Shown in pieces: positions 1-9,418 of a DNA stretch of 41,498 nt (position 1 is its first letter; every line of letters starts with the position of its first letter). Where the stretch lies: the IMG/VR virus record IMGVR_UViG_3300034418_008706, positions 1 to 41,498 of that record; one strand, given 5' to 3'. Below the pieces are notes generated by a model. The model was not told where the DNA came from. It did not search any database and worked only from the letters and a program-made list of their open reading frames with translations. The translations under genes were made by a program, and so were the position numbers. The stretch comes from a virus.

Positions 1-9
1 TAAGATAAT

Positions 10-2031
10 ATGGCAACTACAATTAGATCAACCGCATTAGACTTTAATAATATAAAGAATAATCTAAAGACCTTCCTGCAGAGCAAAGAGGAGTTTGCTG
101 ACTATAACTTCGAGGCTTCTGGATTATCTAACATCTTGGATGTTCTTGCACATAATACACATATGAATGGTCTCATTGCTAACTTTGCACTAAACGAATC
201 TTACCTACCAACTGCACAGCTTCGAAGCTCTATGGTGTCTCTAGCTGAAGGTATTGGTTACATTCCTGATACAGATACAGCATCTAGAGCTAATTTAAGA
301 TTAAGTATTACTGTTCCTTCGTCACAACAGCCTAGACAAGCTACTATTCAACTACCGCCATATACAGGATTTAATACAACGGTTGATGACATATCATTTA
401 CATTTAGAACTATAGAACCATATTATGCCACAGATAATGGCCAGGGCTTCTATGAATTCAAAACATCAAGTGGTTCAACTGCTATCCCGGTTTATGAAGG
501 TACGCTAAAGCGGAAAACGTTCGTCGTGGGTCAATATATTGATAATCCGGTTTACATTATTCCAGATACAACATTAGATGCAGATACAGTTTCAGTAAGG
601 GTCTATGATGCTGCAAGTGCTACAGAGTTTGTAGATTACCAAAACATCCTAAACGTTTCAAGTATCTCTTCTAGCTCTACGGTATACATTCTAAAGGAAG
701 CCCCGAATGGTGACTTTGAACTTTCATTCGGCGACGGATCTACATTTGGGATTGCCCCTGCAGCTGGTAGTAGGATTGAGGTAGAATATCTATCTACAAA
801 AGGCGCCTCTGCTAACGGTGCATCCAGCTTTAATAATGTTCAAGTAAATATTAATACAGTAGATAATCCAGTTACGGAAACCCTAAGACCAATCGTTTTG
901 CAAAACTCTGCCGGAGGACAAGTTAAAGAGACCGTAGAATCTATTAGAAAAAATGCTCCATTTCAATACGCATCACAGAACAGAATGGTTACTGCTGAAG
1001 ACTATACATCATTGATTCTGAGGAATTATTCTACGCTCATTGAGGATATTGTTTCATGGGGCGGGGAAGAAGCACTTAAGCCAGAATTTGGTGCAGTGTA
1101 CACCTCAATTAAATTCGAGGACGATGTCTCGGAAGAAACAATAACTGATACTAAATTAGCAATACAGGATCTAGCCAACCAACTTTCAATTGTATCCTTC
1201 AACTTAAGATTTGTGGATCCTATTACCACTTATATAGAAACAGATGTATCATTCCAGTTCAATAGAAACTTAACAGACCTAACCCCATCAGCCATTCAAA
1301 CATCTGTTAGGGATACTGTCCAAAATTATTTTAATCTAAACACCGGTAAGTTTAAACAGGCATTTAGACGTTCTCCCATGCTAACATTGGTTGATGACAT
1401 CAGCCCAGCTATCCTTTCCTCGCGAGCGGACGTAAGGATGCAACAGAGATTTACCCCCTCTGCTCCGACCGTACTGACTGTTGTAAAATCATTACTGAGC
1501 AATCCCCTAAGCGTAGCTAATGAAACTCTTTCATTTATTGTAGATTTAGTGGTAGCGAATAGAATTAATGATGCAGTAAATTACTTGTCAGTTAATAACC
1601 TAACTAGTAACACCACTACATATAACACAGATAAATTAAAGGCAGTATCTAGTAATATTTCACAGCAGCTATTATTTCCAATCGCGATTGCACCACCCGA
1701 CGATGATGAATATATTATTACCAGTAACGCTTTTGTATATAATGGCGTAAACTGTAAGATTAGAAATCAGTTAAGCTCTAATAATTTACAGGTGGTATCT
1801 ACCGACGGTACTACCATCGTTAATTCCAGTATAGGAAGCTTTAATGCTGCGGCTGGATCCGTTACAATAAACTACTTTAATCCTTCTACAATTATCGGAG
1901 GATTAACCTATATTAAACTATCTGCTGTTCCCTCCAACCAAAGTGCTATTGCACCAGGAAGAAATGAAGCATTAGAGTTTGACCTTTCTCAGTCTAGATT
2001 TAATATTGTATATACAGATGCGTTGAACTAA
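10..2031 (+). CDS. gp6: Baseplate wedge subunit, T4 gp6-like (baseplate J family)
   Basis: This is a 673-residue protein; T4 gp6 is about 660. In T4, gp6 dimers join neighbouring wedges into the ring of the baseplate. The N-terminal third carries the family pattern: an FEASGLSNILDVLAHNTHMN segment (residues 34–53), then an ALNESYLPTAQLRSSM stretch (60–75) and GIGYIPD (81–87). A baseplate J-type FGDG motif lies at 240–243, followed by a G-S-R-I-E-V-E-Y strand. The ATG at 10 follows a TAA at 1–3 that may end the upstream gene (gp25 is the usual neighbour, not visible here). The stop overlaps the next ATG by one base (TAATG), so translation is probably coupled. Family assignment is firm; the exact role is taken from T4. 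Confidence 0.9.
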   Translation: MATTIRSTALDFNNIKNNLKTFLQSKEEFADYNFEASGLSNILDVLAHNTHMNGLIANFALNESYLPTAQLRSSMVSLAEGIGYIPDTDTASRANLRLSITVPSSQQPRQATIQLPPYTGFNTTVDDISFTFRTIEPYYATDNGQGFYEFKTSSGSTAIPVYEGTLKRKTFVVGQYIDNPVYIIPDTTLDADTVSVRVYDAASATEFVDYQNILNVSSISSSSTVYILKEAPNGDFELSFGDGSTFGIAPAAGSRIEVEYLSTKGASANGASSFNNVQVNINTVDNPVTETLRPIVLQNSAGGQVKETVESIRKNAPFQYASQNRMVTAEDYTSLILRNYSTLIEDIVSWGGEEALKPEFGAVYTSIKFEDDVSEETITDTKLAIQDLANQLSIVSFNLRFVDPITTYIETDVSFQFNRNLTDLTPSAIQTSVRDTVQNYFNLNTGKFKQAFRRSPMLTLVDDISPAILSSRADVRMQQRFTPSAPTVLTVVKSLLSNPLSVANETLSFIVDLVVANRINDAVNYLSVNNLTSNTTTYNTDKLKAVSSNISQQLLFPIAIAPPDDDEYIITSNAFVYNGVNCKIRNQLSSNNLQVVSTDGTTIVNSSIGSFNAAAGSVTINYFNPSTIIGGLTYIKLSAVPSNQSAIAPGRNEALEFDLSQSRFNIVYTDALN

Positions 2032-3146
2032 TGTCAGTACATAAAGATAAAACCTTACAAGATAATAATCGAACGTTAATTAATCTCCAAAGGTCGGAGA
2101 TTGAAAGGGCATTACCCGAACACATTAGGGCAGAGTACCCTAATCTTTTAAAGCTATTTGATTATTATTATGAATGGTTGGATTCTGCAGACAACTTCGG
2201 TGGAATGATCCATCAGCTCTATAGAAATAGAGATGCCATACAGGTTCCTGATAGATTACTAGAATTCCTTGAGGATGAATTACTATTAGGTCAGTCATAC
2301 TTTGGCGGATTCCAAAATAAAAGAGAAGCTGTTAAATTCAGTAACCTACTTTACAGATCCAAAGGAAGTAAGTATAGCATTCAGCAGTTCTTCCGGGGGT
2401 TCTTTGGTATTGACCCGACTATATCCTATCCAAAGGAACAGATCTTTAAGGTCGGACCTGAGATAGATTATAGTAAAGATAGCATTAACTTAGCTGGACA
2501 ACAGATTAAGGTCGAGGCTTCCAAGATTGGCCCAGAGTCTAGGAAGTATATTACTGATGATAAATTATATCAAGTAATGTCTATTTTAATCCGTAGCAGT
2601 ATTCCATTTGAGCAATGGAGAGATGTTTATAAACTCTTTGTGCATCCAGCTGGAGTTTACGTTGGTGGTGAGATTCTACTTGAGCTAGTTAACGTTGACT
2701 GGAATAATATAGAACACAATCCTTTACTAGACAACAATGGCGCTATTGATTATAGACAAGATGAAAAGGGTGATGATTTAGAGAGCTTGCTAAACTCTGA
2801 ATTCGAGGGTGACTTTGCCCTTACAGGTGACTTCGATATAACTCTAATAAATAAAGGAGATGGCACCATCGGAATGCAACGTCAAAGAGTCGATCAGACA
2901 TTTGTGGATGTTGGAACCTATCTAGTAGATTCGATTAATAGTGGCTACACCATTAAAGAGCTTCTATCATCGAACTCAATTACAATGGATGACTCTGATA
3001 CTCAGACTACTGCAACACCAGATGGCGTGAACTTCTCACAAACTGATAGTAGTAGGGTTGGTATATCCACATTCGACCAACATAGATACTCAACACTATT
3101 CGATTCAGCAACAAACTCTGCGGATTCTGCTAATTATCCGTTTTAA
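2031..3146 (+). CDS. Baseplate/virion structural protein in the gp7 position
   Basis: This 371-residue protein lies between gp6 and gp8, where T4 has gp7 (1032 residues). The N-terminal half is rich in aromatic and charged residues (FDYYYEWLDSADN at about 43–55, then RLLEFLEDELL and RSKGSKYSIQQFFRGFFGID). This resembles the tail protein I / gp7 N-terminal type of baseplate protein and recurs in marine T4-like phages. The C-terminal part (after about residue 230) is acidic and low in hydrophobic residues. It is translationally coupled to gp6 by a one-base overlap. A wedge component is inferred from position and composition; if it replaces gp7 it is much reduced. It could also be a phage-group-specific structural protein. 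Confidence 0.6.
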   Translation: MSVHKDKTLQDNNRTLINLQRSEIERALPEHIRAEYPNLLKLFDYYYEWLDSADNFGGMIHQLYRNRDAIQVPDRLLEFLEDELLLGQSYFGGFQNKREAVKFSNLLYRSKGSKYSIQQFFRGFFGIDPTISYPKEQIFKVGPEIDYSKDSINLAGQQIKVEASKIGPESRKYITDDKLYQVMSILIRSSIPFEQWRDVYKLFVHPAGVYVGGEILLELVNVDWNNIEHNPLLDNNGAIDYRQDEKGDDLESLLNSEFEGDFALTGDFDITLINKGDGTIGMQRQRVDQTFVDVGTYLVDSINSGYTIKELLSSNSITMDDSDTQTTATPDGVNFSQTDSSRVGISTFDQHRYSTLFDSATNSADSANYPF

Positions 3147-3150
3147 CATA

Positions 3151-3158
3151 TATAAATA
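3151..3158 (+). promoter_or_regulatory. Candidate T4-type late promoter (TATAAATA)
   Basis: A perfect TATAAATA octamer, the T4 late promoter -10 element, sits in the 37-base gap after the stop at 3146. It lies 26 bases before the next ATG (3184), which has an AGAGAG ribosome binding site. In AT-rich DNA a few chance matches are expected in a window this size, so the intergenic placement is the main support. Confidence 0.6.
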
Positions 3159-3183
3159 CTTTTAGTTTAAAAGAGAGCTAGAT

Positions 3184-4137
3184 ATGGCAAGACAAAATAT
3201 TAACACCGGCACAAGTGCTAACGATGGAACTGGTGACAGTTTAAGGACTGCTGGTGTAAAGATTAATGATAATTTTACAGAATTATATGGTCTGCTAGGT
3301 GGTGATGCTGGTGGTGCTGGTACTACAAGACTAACCGATAGTGGATTGACTATTATTGGGACTAGCTACAACACTTTAATTGGGGCTGTTGATCCCGGAT
3401 CAGAGATTGATATTGATTTTCCAGCTGCATCTGGAACGGTTTTAGTTACTACAGCTACACAAACAGTAACCAATAAGACTATCAGTGCTGATAATAATAC
3501 CCTTTCCGGAATTGCCGCTTCTAGCTTTGTACTATCGAATGCATCCGGCAACATTGATGGTTCAGCTGCACAAAAAGCCATTCCAACTGGTACAGTAATT
3601 GGAACAAGTGATACTCAAACTATGTCTAATAAGTCATTGGTTCGTCCAAGGATTGAACAATGGCTAGCAGACTCAGCGGGTCTTCCAGTAATCTCTTTCA
3701 ATCCGCAGTCCAGTACAACGAACAGAATTAAGGTAGATAATGCTAGCTCAGGTTCACCACCTATTATCTCTGCAGTAGGATCAAGCGATACAAACATACA
3801 CCTATACGTTGATGCAAAGGGAACTGGTTCGACTAAAGTGAATAAAGTTGCTTACGGTACTCCAGCAAATTTAACTACAAACGATACTGCAAATATCAGC
3901 CAATATGGTAACATCGTTTTAAATGCTAGCTCTTTGACAGTCACGGTTCCGAACGGTACATTAAGTGGTGAAGTAAAAATATTCACTAACATCAACGCTT
4001 CTAATGCAACAGTAGATCCTACATCCTTTAACCAAGGGTCAGATATTACTTTAGGGCAATATGAAACGGTAACTCTAGTATGGCATAACTCCAGTTGGTT
4101 CGTGACTGGCGGCCACGGGTATGCAATTAATCCATAG
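3184..4137 (+). CDS. Fibre-like virion protein, gp10-like N-terminus
   Basis: This 317-residue protein starts with ARQNINTGTSANDGTGDSLR (residues 2–21) followed by VKINDNFTELY. That module recurs at the N-terminus of baseplate/short-fibre proteins of marine T4-like phages and probably anchors them to the virion. The remainder is rich in T, S, G and N, with repeated VTNKTIS / MSNKSL elements (near residues 95–105 and 145–155) typical of beta-helical fibre shafts. The C-terminal 100 residues (VTVPNGTLSGEVKIFTN...) look like a compact beta domain. It lies between gp6/gp7-position genes and gp8, which suggests a baseplate decoration or short fibre. A late promoter octamer precedes it. The exact structural role is not known. 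Confidence 0.6.
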   Translation: MARQNINTGTSANDGTGDSLRTAGVKINDNFTELYGLLGGDAGGAGTTRLTDSGLTIIGTSYNTLIGAVDPGSEIDIDFPAASGTVLVTTATQTVTNKTISADNNTLSGIAASSFVLSNASGNIDGSAAQKAIPTGTVIGTSDTQTMSNKSLVRPRIEQWLADSAGLPVISFNPQSSTTNRIKVDNASSGSPPIISAVGSSDTNIHLYVDAKGTGSTKVNKVAYGTPANLTTNDTANISQYGNIVLNASSLTVTVPNGTLSGEVKIFTNINASNATVDPTSFNQGSDITLGQYETVTLVWHNSSWFVTGGHGYAINP

Positions 4138-4147
4138 GACTTAGACA

Positions 4148-5548
4148 ATGGTAGCAAAGATTACAGATAAATTAAAGAAACAATTGGTTCAACAGATATT
4201 TGATGAGGCCACCGGTGTAAAGTTAGGGGACTCTGACAATTACTTCTATGTTGCCGTTGGACGTTCACAATCATGGGATGATGATGCTAATCCAGATGTT
4301 CCATTTCCTTATGATCGTGAGGAAAAACTATTTAGATATAATCTGCAATCTTTAAAAACATTTGCAGCGCATTCTTTCGTAGTATCGATGGAGAATAAGG
4401 ATTGGTCTAGTGGTTCTGTATATGTGGGATATAGTGACGCGTCTACTGGCCAATCCGCTAACTATTATGTTCGGACTGATGACAACAACGTGTATGTTTG
4501 TATTAGGCAAGGTAAAAACGCTGACGGATCTGCGAGAACATCAGTGGATAAACCAAATCATACTGATACAACGTTGCTACAAGAAACCAACGACAAATAT
4601 ATTTGGAAGTACCTGTACACTATCTCAACAGCAGATGGTAATAGTTTTCTAACATCCAACTTTATGCCTGTTAAATATGTGGATTCTGCAGGACCAACCG
4701 ATCCATATTTTGGGCAATATACTATTCAGAATGCAGCAGTAGCGGGGCAAATCGTAGGATATAGAGTCCTGCAGGCAGGCTCTGGTTATACAACATCTGA
4801 CACTGTTACCGTTATTGGGGATGGGTCTGGTGCTACCGGGCATGTTATTCCTGATGGTACTGGAGGGATTGCTGCTGTAGAGGTTGGAGATAGTGCAAGA
4901 GCTGGTTCAGTTGGATTTGGAGATATGGCTGCATATATGGGCAGCGGATATTCGCAAGCTAATGTAACTATTTCTGGTGGATCCGGAGGTAAGGTGGTAC
5001 CAATCTTTGGCCCAAGAGCAGGTTTGGGTGCTAACCCAATCGATGATCTAAGATCTACCGCTATTATGTTTAGTGTTAAGCTAGAGATCGAAGATGAGTT
5101 TGAAAACGGTGGGAAGTTTTTAACAGGTAACGACTATCGTCAGGTAGGAATATGGAAGAACCCAACACAGTATGGTAGTTCTACCCCATTTACTGCTACT
5201 TCGGGGACTGTAGCTAAAAAGCTAAGATTAACTGCTATACCATCTCAGATTGCTTATCTAAATGATACGACTGTCACTGGTACAAGTACAGCCCAAGCCT
5301 ATGTAGATTACGCAAAAGATTCAGACATTTGGATCCACCAGACCGAAGAAACAGGATTTACGGATTTCCAAATTGGTGATACACTTACACTAGATCCGGC
5401 ATCAACTGGAGATACTCTTACGGTTGATACTATTACTAATCCGGACGTAGATCCCTACTCTGGCGAGATCTTATATATTACTAATATTGAACCTATTATT
5501 AGACAACCCGACGGAACGGAAGATCTAAAAGTTATTATAAAGCTCTAA
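4148..5548 (+). CDS. gp8: Baseplate wedge subunit, gp8-like
   Basis: This 466-residue protein compares with 334 in T4 gp8. The N-terminal region shows the family pattern: DNYFYVAVGRSQSWDDD (about 30–46), RYNLQSLKTFAA, VSMENKDWSSGSVYVGYSD (about 79–97), YYVRTDDNNVYVCI and NDKYIWKYLYTIS. The extra length lies mostly in a glycine-rich middle insert (GSGYTTSDTVTVIGDGSGA, near residue 210–230) resembling beta-repeat decorations seen in marine relatives. In T4, gp8 dimerises and binds gp10 and gp7 at the wedge. The gene has only a weak Shine–Dalgarno before the ATG; it ends 9 bases before the next start. The family call is fairly firm from the N-terminal pattern and gene order. Confidence 0.75.
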   Translation: MVAKITDKLKKQLVQQIFDEATGVKLGDSDNYFYVAVGRSQSWDDDANPDVPFPYDREEKLFRYNLQSLKTFAAHSFVVSMENKDWSSGSVYVGYSDASTGQSANYYVRTDDNNVYVCIRQGKNADGSARTSVDKPNHTDTTLLQETNDKYIWKYLYTISTADGNSFLTSNFMPVKYVDSAGPTDPYFGQYTIQNAAVAGQIVGYRVLQAGSGYTTSDTVTVIGDGSGATGHVIPDGTGGIAAVEVGDSARAGSVGFGDMAAYMGSGYSQANVTISGGSGGKVVPIFGPRAGLGANPIDDLRSTAIMFSVKLEIEDEFENGGKFLTGNDYRQVGIWKNPTQYGSSTPFTATSGTVAKKLRLTAIPSQIAYLNDTTVTGTSTAQAYVDYAKDSDIWIHQTEETGFTDFQIGDTLTLDPASTGDTLTVDTITNPDVDPYSGEILYITNIEPIIRQPDGTEDLKVIIKL

Positions 5549-5557
5549 GGATAGAAA

Positions 5558-8500
5558 ATGGCAACCAATTTAAATAACACGACATTCTTGGCAGAATATA
5601 ATGATGACTATAGAGATAGCGATCATTATCATCGTATCCTTTTTAATAATGGTAGAGCTTTGCAAGCCCGAGAGCTTACACAGTTACAGACTATTATTCA
5701 GAAAGAGTTAGAAAGGCTGGCCAAATTTATTGTTACTGAAGGAGCTATATTTAATGCTGGCACAAACATAGCAGCGGGTACAGAATCTCAAGCATTCACA
5801 TATCTAATAGTCGACTCCCTTCCAGTAAACTATTCTGAATTAATCGGGACAGAAATCGATAACGGTGAGACCTTCGCAGAGGTAAAAAAAATCATACCAG
5901 CAAATACTGATGTAGGAGATCCTAACAACGTCGTAATTGTAAGATTGACTAGGGGTAAGACTGGGGGATCAATTCCCAGTGTTAATCCTTCAGAAATAGC
6001 CAACTTTGCATTGGGTGATATTCTTGATACGACACTTGGATCTGGGGTTCTTACTATTAAACCTGATGCTGGATCTATCGGGTCAACCGCTATGGTGGAG
6101 GTGCCAACATTTAATACGTACGCTGGCGGTCACTTACTGTTTGTAGAGGCGCAATCAATTGTTATCGGGAAATATACCGCCACACCAACAGTTAAAGTAG
6201 GGTTTAAACTTAGTGAACAAATAGTCACAGCTAGTGACAATATAGCATTGTATGATAACTCCGGTGCTACACCTAACCTTACCTCACCTGGTGCGGATCG
6301 TTTGAAAATCACTTTGACCTTAACAACTGCAGATAAGATCGTGGCTGGTGAAACATTCTATGAACTCTATGATATTGTAAATGGGGTTGCAGAGCTTACT
6401 AATGATTCGAATAAAATTTTAGCAGAAGTTGGTGGGATTTTAAACGAAAGAACTAGTAGTATTACTGGCGATTTTATTGAACAAAAGGCTGGTGGTAGCT
6501 TTGGCCTAACTATTAATAAGGATAGTGCCGATGATAGATTTCTTTCATATGAGATAGAACCCGGTACGGCCTTTGTTAATGGTAGAAGAATAACTAGAAA
6601 TTCTAAGAGCTTTATTAGAGTCGCAAAGCCTAGAAGTCTAGAGTTTACAGGTACTTATGAGGATGTTTTAACAAAATCAAATGAAGTAGTAAATGCCAAA
6701 TATGGTAACTATTTCCTTGCAGCTGTCAATGATACACTAGGAATGGTGGATCTAGTAGACACATTAAGTACTGTTAATCTATATCCAAATACAACGTCGG
6801 CATTTGTATTCGCTGACACGCACTCGTACGGTACGGCGCGTGTGAGAAACGTAGACAAAGTTGGCGATTTCTATAGAATTCATGTATTTGACCTGAATAT
6901 GGATTCTGACGGCCTAATGAATGGTACACCTGCAAGTATTAAAGCGGTTAGAAGTATCGGCGTTGATTCAGGTAACTTTGCAATCTTAAGTGATTTCCAA
7001 GGCGATTTTGATATTCTCGATAGAGATGATAATACTATGCTATTCTCGCTATCAAACGCCAGGGTTCAGGATATTCAATCATTTTCTACTGATGTGGCTA
7101 GAATAGCTACTGGAACCCCAATTGGCGGTGCGGTTTCACTTAACCTAACTGGGCTAAGCGATGGGACATTGCAAAAGTATGAAGATTGGATTATTGCTTA
7201 TGACAGTGGAGGACAACTATACACTACTCCGACTGTTACTTCTGGCGGGGTTGGAAATACTAGTGTTACAATAGATGGATTACCAGAAAATAAACCGGTG
7301 CACGCACTATTATATACTAGTGAGACGTCACAGCTAAAAACTAAAACAATTACACCGACTGTTGCATCAGGTAACTGGCATAATGATTCAAACCTGTCTT
7401 TGACCAATGGTATAGTTAATCTATCCAAATCAGATATTTTTAAATTTAATAAGGTCTATGATGATACAGATCTGACAGATATTACGTATAAATTTATAAC
7501 GGACAACGGTCAAAGAGATAATTATTATGGTCCAGGTCAATTAAGATTGAAAGCTGGAGCAACACCTCCTTCTGGAACTTTTTGGGTCCAATATCGTTAC
7601 TTTGAACATAGTGTTCCAACCCCATCATATGCATTAGGATATTTTGGACCTGCATCCTATACTGGAAACCCAGATTTTGATTGGGGTGACATTCCATACT
7701 ATACTAAACAAAATGGCACTCAAATCAAACTCAGTGACTATATTGACCTAAGACCTACAAAAGATGCTAGTGGCAACTTTACAAGAATAGAGCCAATCCC
7801 ACAAAATACTGATAAAATGACTGTCAGCTATGCTAGATATTGGCTGCCAAGAACAGATGTATTAACTATGTCACCAGAAGGGATATTATCTAATTATTCT
7901 GGAAACTCCGGCGTAGTTCCAAGACCTCCTGAGAACATCCCTCCAAACCATATGATTCTAAGCACTATATCTTTGAATCCATACGTATTAAATAAAAATG
8001 ACTTAGGGATAACCCCAACAGATAACCGTGGATTTAAGATGCGGGATCTTCGGGCGATGGACAGAAGACTTCAAGCCACAGAAAGATTTTCAACATTAGC
8101 CCTGGCAGAATTAGATCTTATGAATCTTTCTGTTGTAGATGAAAATGGGGCTGTAAGAGAGATTAATGGATTTGTTGGGGATGGATTTAACAGTCCCGTC
8201 CAAAGTAATATAAACGATGTTGATTATAGAGCAGATATCAGGGGATCATATTTAACCCCTATGGTTTATAGAAGAAAAATAAATCTGTCATATGATGAGG
8301 TCAATTCTAGTGGTGTTGTAAGAAAGGGCCAAACAGTTTGGCCGACGTTTACAGAAGAAGTATATATATCTCAGGATAAACCTACACAGTATGAGAATGT
8401 TAACCAATTTGATCTAGGTGGTTTCTATGGATCGGGTAGATTAAGCCCAGGTGAAGATAGATGGACCGAAAGAAGATTGGTTGATAAGGCGTATGCTTCT

Positions 8501-8653
8501 GTCAGTAATACAGCTCTATTCGAACCTGGTGATAATGCAGGCGTCGTAACTCAAGTCATGTTTGACCCTCCACTCGTCGAGACGAGTGCAGGTTATGAGT
8601 ATCCAAATTACGGTAGTGCTGCTGGCGAAACGGGTGCGGGTAAGGGCCCATAA
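5558..8653 (+). CDS. DUF4815-type baseplate/virion structural protein
   Basis: This 1031-residue protein opens with a DUF4815-like domain: YNDDYRDSDHYHRILFNNGR (14–33), then ALQARELTQLQTIIQ (34–48), IEPGTAFVNGRRI near residue 330 and long beta-rich segments. Such proteins are among the largest baseplate-associated components in marine T4-like phages. The Shine–Dalgarno AAGGA sits 9 bases before the ATG. The end (residues about 960–1031) holds YISQDKPTQYENVNQFDLGG and a glycine-rich tail. The two following genes look like the C-terminal modules that related phages often carry in the same chain, so this protein may act together with them. The name of the T4 counterpart (gp7, gp9 or gp10) cannot be settled from sequence alone. 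Confidence 0.7.
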   Translation: MATNLNNTTFLAEYNDDYRDSDHYHRILFNNGRALQARELTQLQTIIQKELERLAKFIVTEGAIFNAGTNIAAGTESQAFTYLIVDSLPVNYSELIGTEIDNGETFAEVKKIIPANTDVGDPNNVVIVRLTRGKTGGSIPSVNPSEIANFALGDILDTTLGSGVLTIKPDAGSIGSTAMVEVPTFNTYAGGHLLFVEAQSIVIGKYTATPTVKVGFKLSEQIVTASDNIALYDNSGATPNLTSPGADRLKITLTLTTADKIVAGETFYELYDIVNGVAELTNDSNKILAEVGGILNERTSSITGDFIEQKAGGSFGLTINKDSADDRFLSYEIEPGTAFVNGRRITRNSKSFIRVAKPRSLEFTGTYEDVLTKSNEVVNAKYGNYFLAAVNDTLGMVDLVDTLSTVNLYPNTTSAFVFADTHSYGTARVRNVDKVGDFYRIHVFDLNMDSDGLMNGTPASIKAVRSIGVDSGNFAILSDFQGDFDILDRDDNTMLFSLSNARVQDIQSFSTDVARIATGTPIGGAVSLNLTGLSDGTLQKYEDWIIAYDSGGQLYTTPTVTSGGVGNTSVTIDGLPENKPVHALLYTSETSQLKTKTITPTVASGNWHNDSNLSLTNGIVNLSKSDIFKFNKVYDDTDLTDITYKFITDNGQRDNYYGPGQLRLKAGATPPSGTFWVQYRYFEHSVPTPSYALGYFGPASYTGNPDFDWGDIPYYTKQNGTQIKLSDYIDLRPTKDASGNFTRIEPIPQNTDKMTVSYARYWLPRTDVLTMSPEGILSNYSGNSGVVPRPPENIPPNHMILSTISLNPYVLNKNDLGITPTDNRGFKMRDLRAMDRRLQATERFSTLALAELDLMNLSVVDENGAVREINGFVGDGFNSPVQSNINDVDYRADIRGSYLTPMVYRRKINLSYDEVNSSGVVRKGQTVWPTFTEEVYISQDKPTQYENVNQFDLGGFYGSGRLSPGEDRWTERRLVDKAYASVSNTALFEPGDNAGVVTQVMFDPPLVETSAGYEYPNYGSAAGETGAGKGP
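8571..8588. repeat. Inverted repeat near the end of the DUF4815 gene
   Basis: CACTCGTC and GACGAGTG flank a central GA. As RNA this gives a 7-bp stem with a CGAG loop. It lies inside coding sequence, 65 bases before the stop, and has no U-run, so it is not a standard terminator. It may simply be coding. Confidence 0.35.
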
Positions 8654-8671
8654 ATAAAAAAGGATAACAAA

Positions 8672-9406
8672 ATGTCATCTCTAGCACCAGATGTATCACT
8701 ACGGCCGAGGGCAAGGCCCACAGTCGTCTACAGTGGGAAACACAAAAATACATTTAGTCTTTATGATTATCATGAAAGTATTGGGGCCAACTCCAATAAC
8801 GACCACAAACGAAACCAACCGGTGGTGGTGGTGAAGAAGGTCACGCCACCTCCTGCAAAGTATGATCTTACTCTAGGATATGATCCAATCTCTATTTTCA
8901 GGCCCAAATTTATATACTTTGAATTTAATGGATTGAGGCCGAACATACCCCATTACTTCTTCTTTGGTGGGGTTCTAGTTAACAAGTGGGTGAACACTAG
9001 TAAAACAGAGAATGATTTAATATCCGCTGCAAGAAACTCTGCATTGCTAGAACCTGGAGAACAATATAAATCTGCTACGTCCTTCCCCTCTGCTCAAGGT
9101 GGCCCTACCAATGGCGGGGGGGATACCCCTATTGCATCAACTGCAGCTGGTAGGTTATCCGGTTTATTTTTCGTACAAAGTAATGATACCGTGAACTTTC
9201 CCATTACCTCGGCAGGAATAGATTTAATAGTAACTGATATTGATGAAATCAATTTGGATAAATGCAAATCTATTGCTGGGGCTACTTTCTACGGCTACGG
9301 GCAATATGAAAATTACTTTAATGGAACAGCTGCAGAAATTGCAGAGGCCAAGAAAATTCAAGCAACGTTGCAACAGAATTCTACCCCGAGTGAAGAAATA
9401 GTATAA
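8672..9406 (+). CDS. Virion structural protein related to DUF4815 protein C-terminal region
   Basis: This is a 244-residue protein. The segment FNGLRPNIPHYFFFGGV (near residues 89–105) and the later AAGRLSGLFFVQSNDTVNFP (about 157–176), followed by LIVTDIDEINLD, match a pattern I associate with the C-terminal part of DUF4815 structural proteins: a 'parameters of handling/display' domain with aromatic strands. The first 70 residues are basic and low-complexity. It has a good ribosome binding site (AAAAAAGGATAAC) and ends 12 bases before the next gene. It is probably a baseplate component working with its two neighbours. The assignment rests on remembered family features, not on a search. Confidence 0.55.
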   Translation: MSSLAPDVSLRPRARPTVVYSGKHKNTFSLYDYHESIGANSNNDHKRNQPVVVVKKVTPPPAKYDLTLGYDPISIFRPKFIYFEFNGLRPNIPHYFFFGGVLVNKWVNTSKTENDLISAARNSALLEPGEQYKSATSFPSAQGGPTNGGGDTPIASTAAGRLSGLFFVQSNDTVNFPITSAGIDLIVTDIDEINLDKCKSIAGATFYGYGQYENYFNGTAAEIAEAKKIQATLQQNSTPSEEIV

Positions 9407-9418
9407 TAGGAAAAGTAA

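Noticed and set aside
8649-8656. CATAAATA before the gene at 8672
   Set aside because: A start from it would fall on the ribosome binding site, leaving no leader; it is also a 7-of-8 match.
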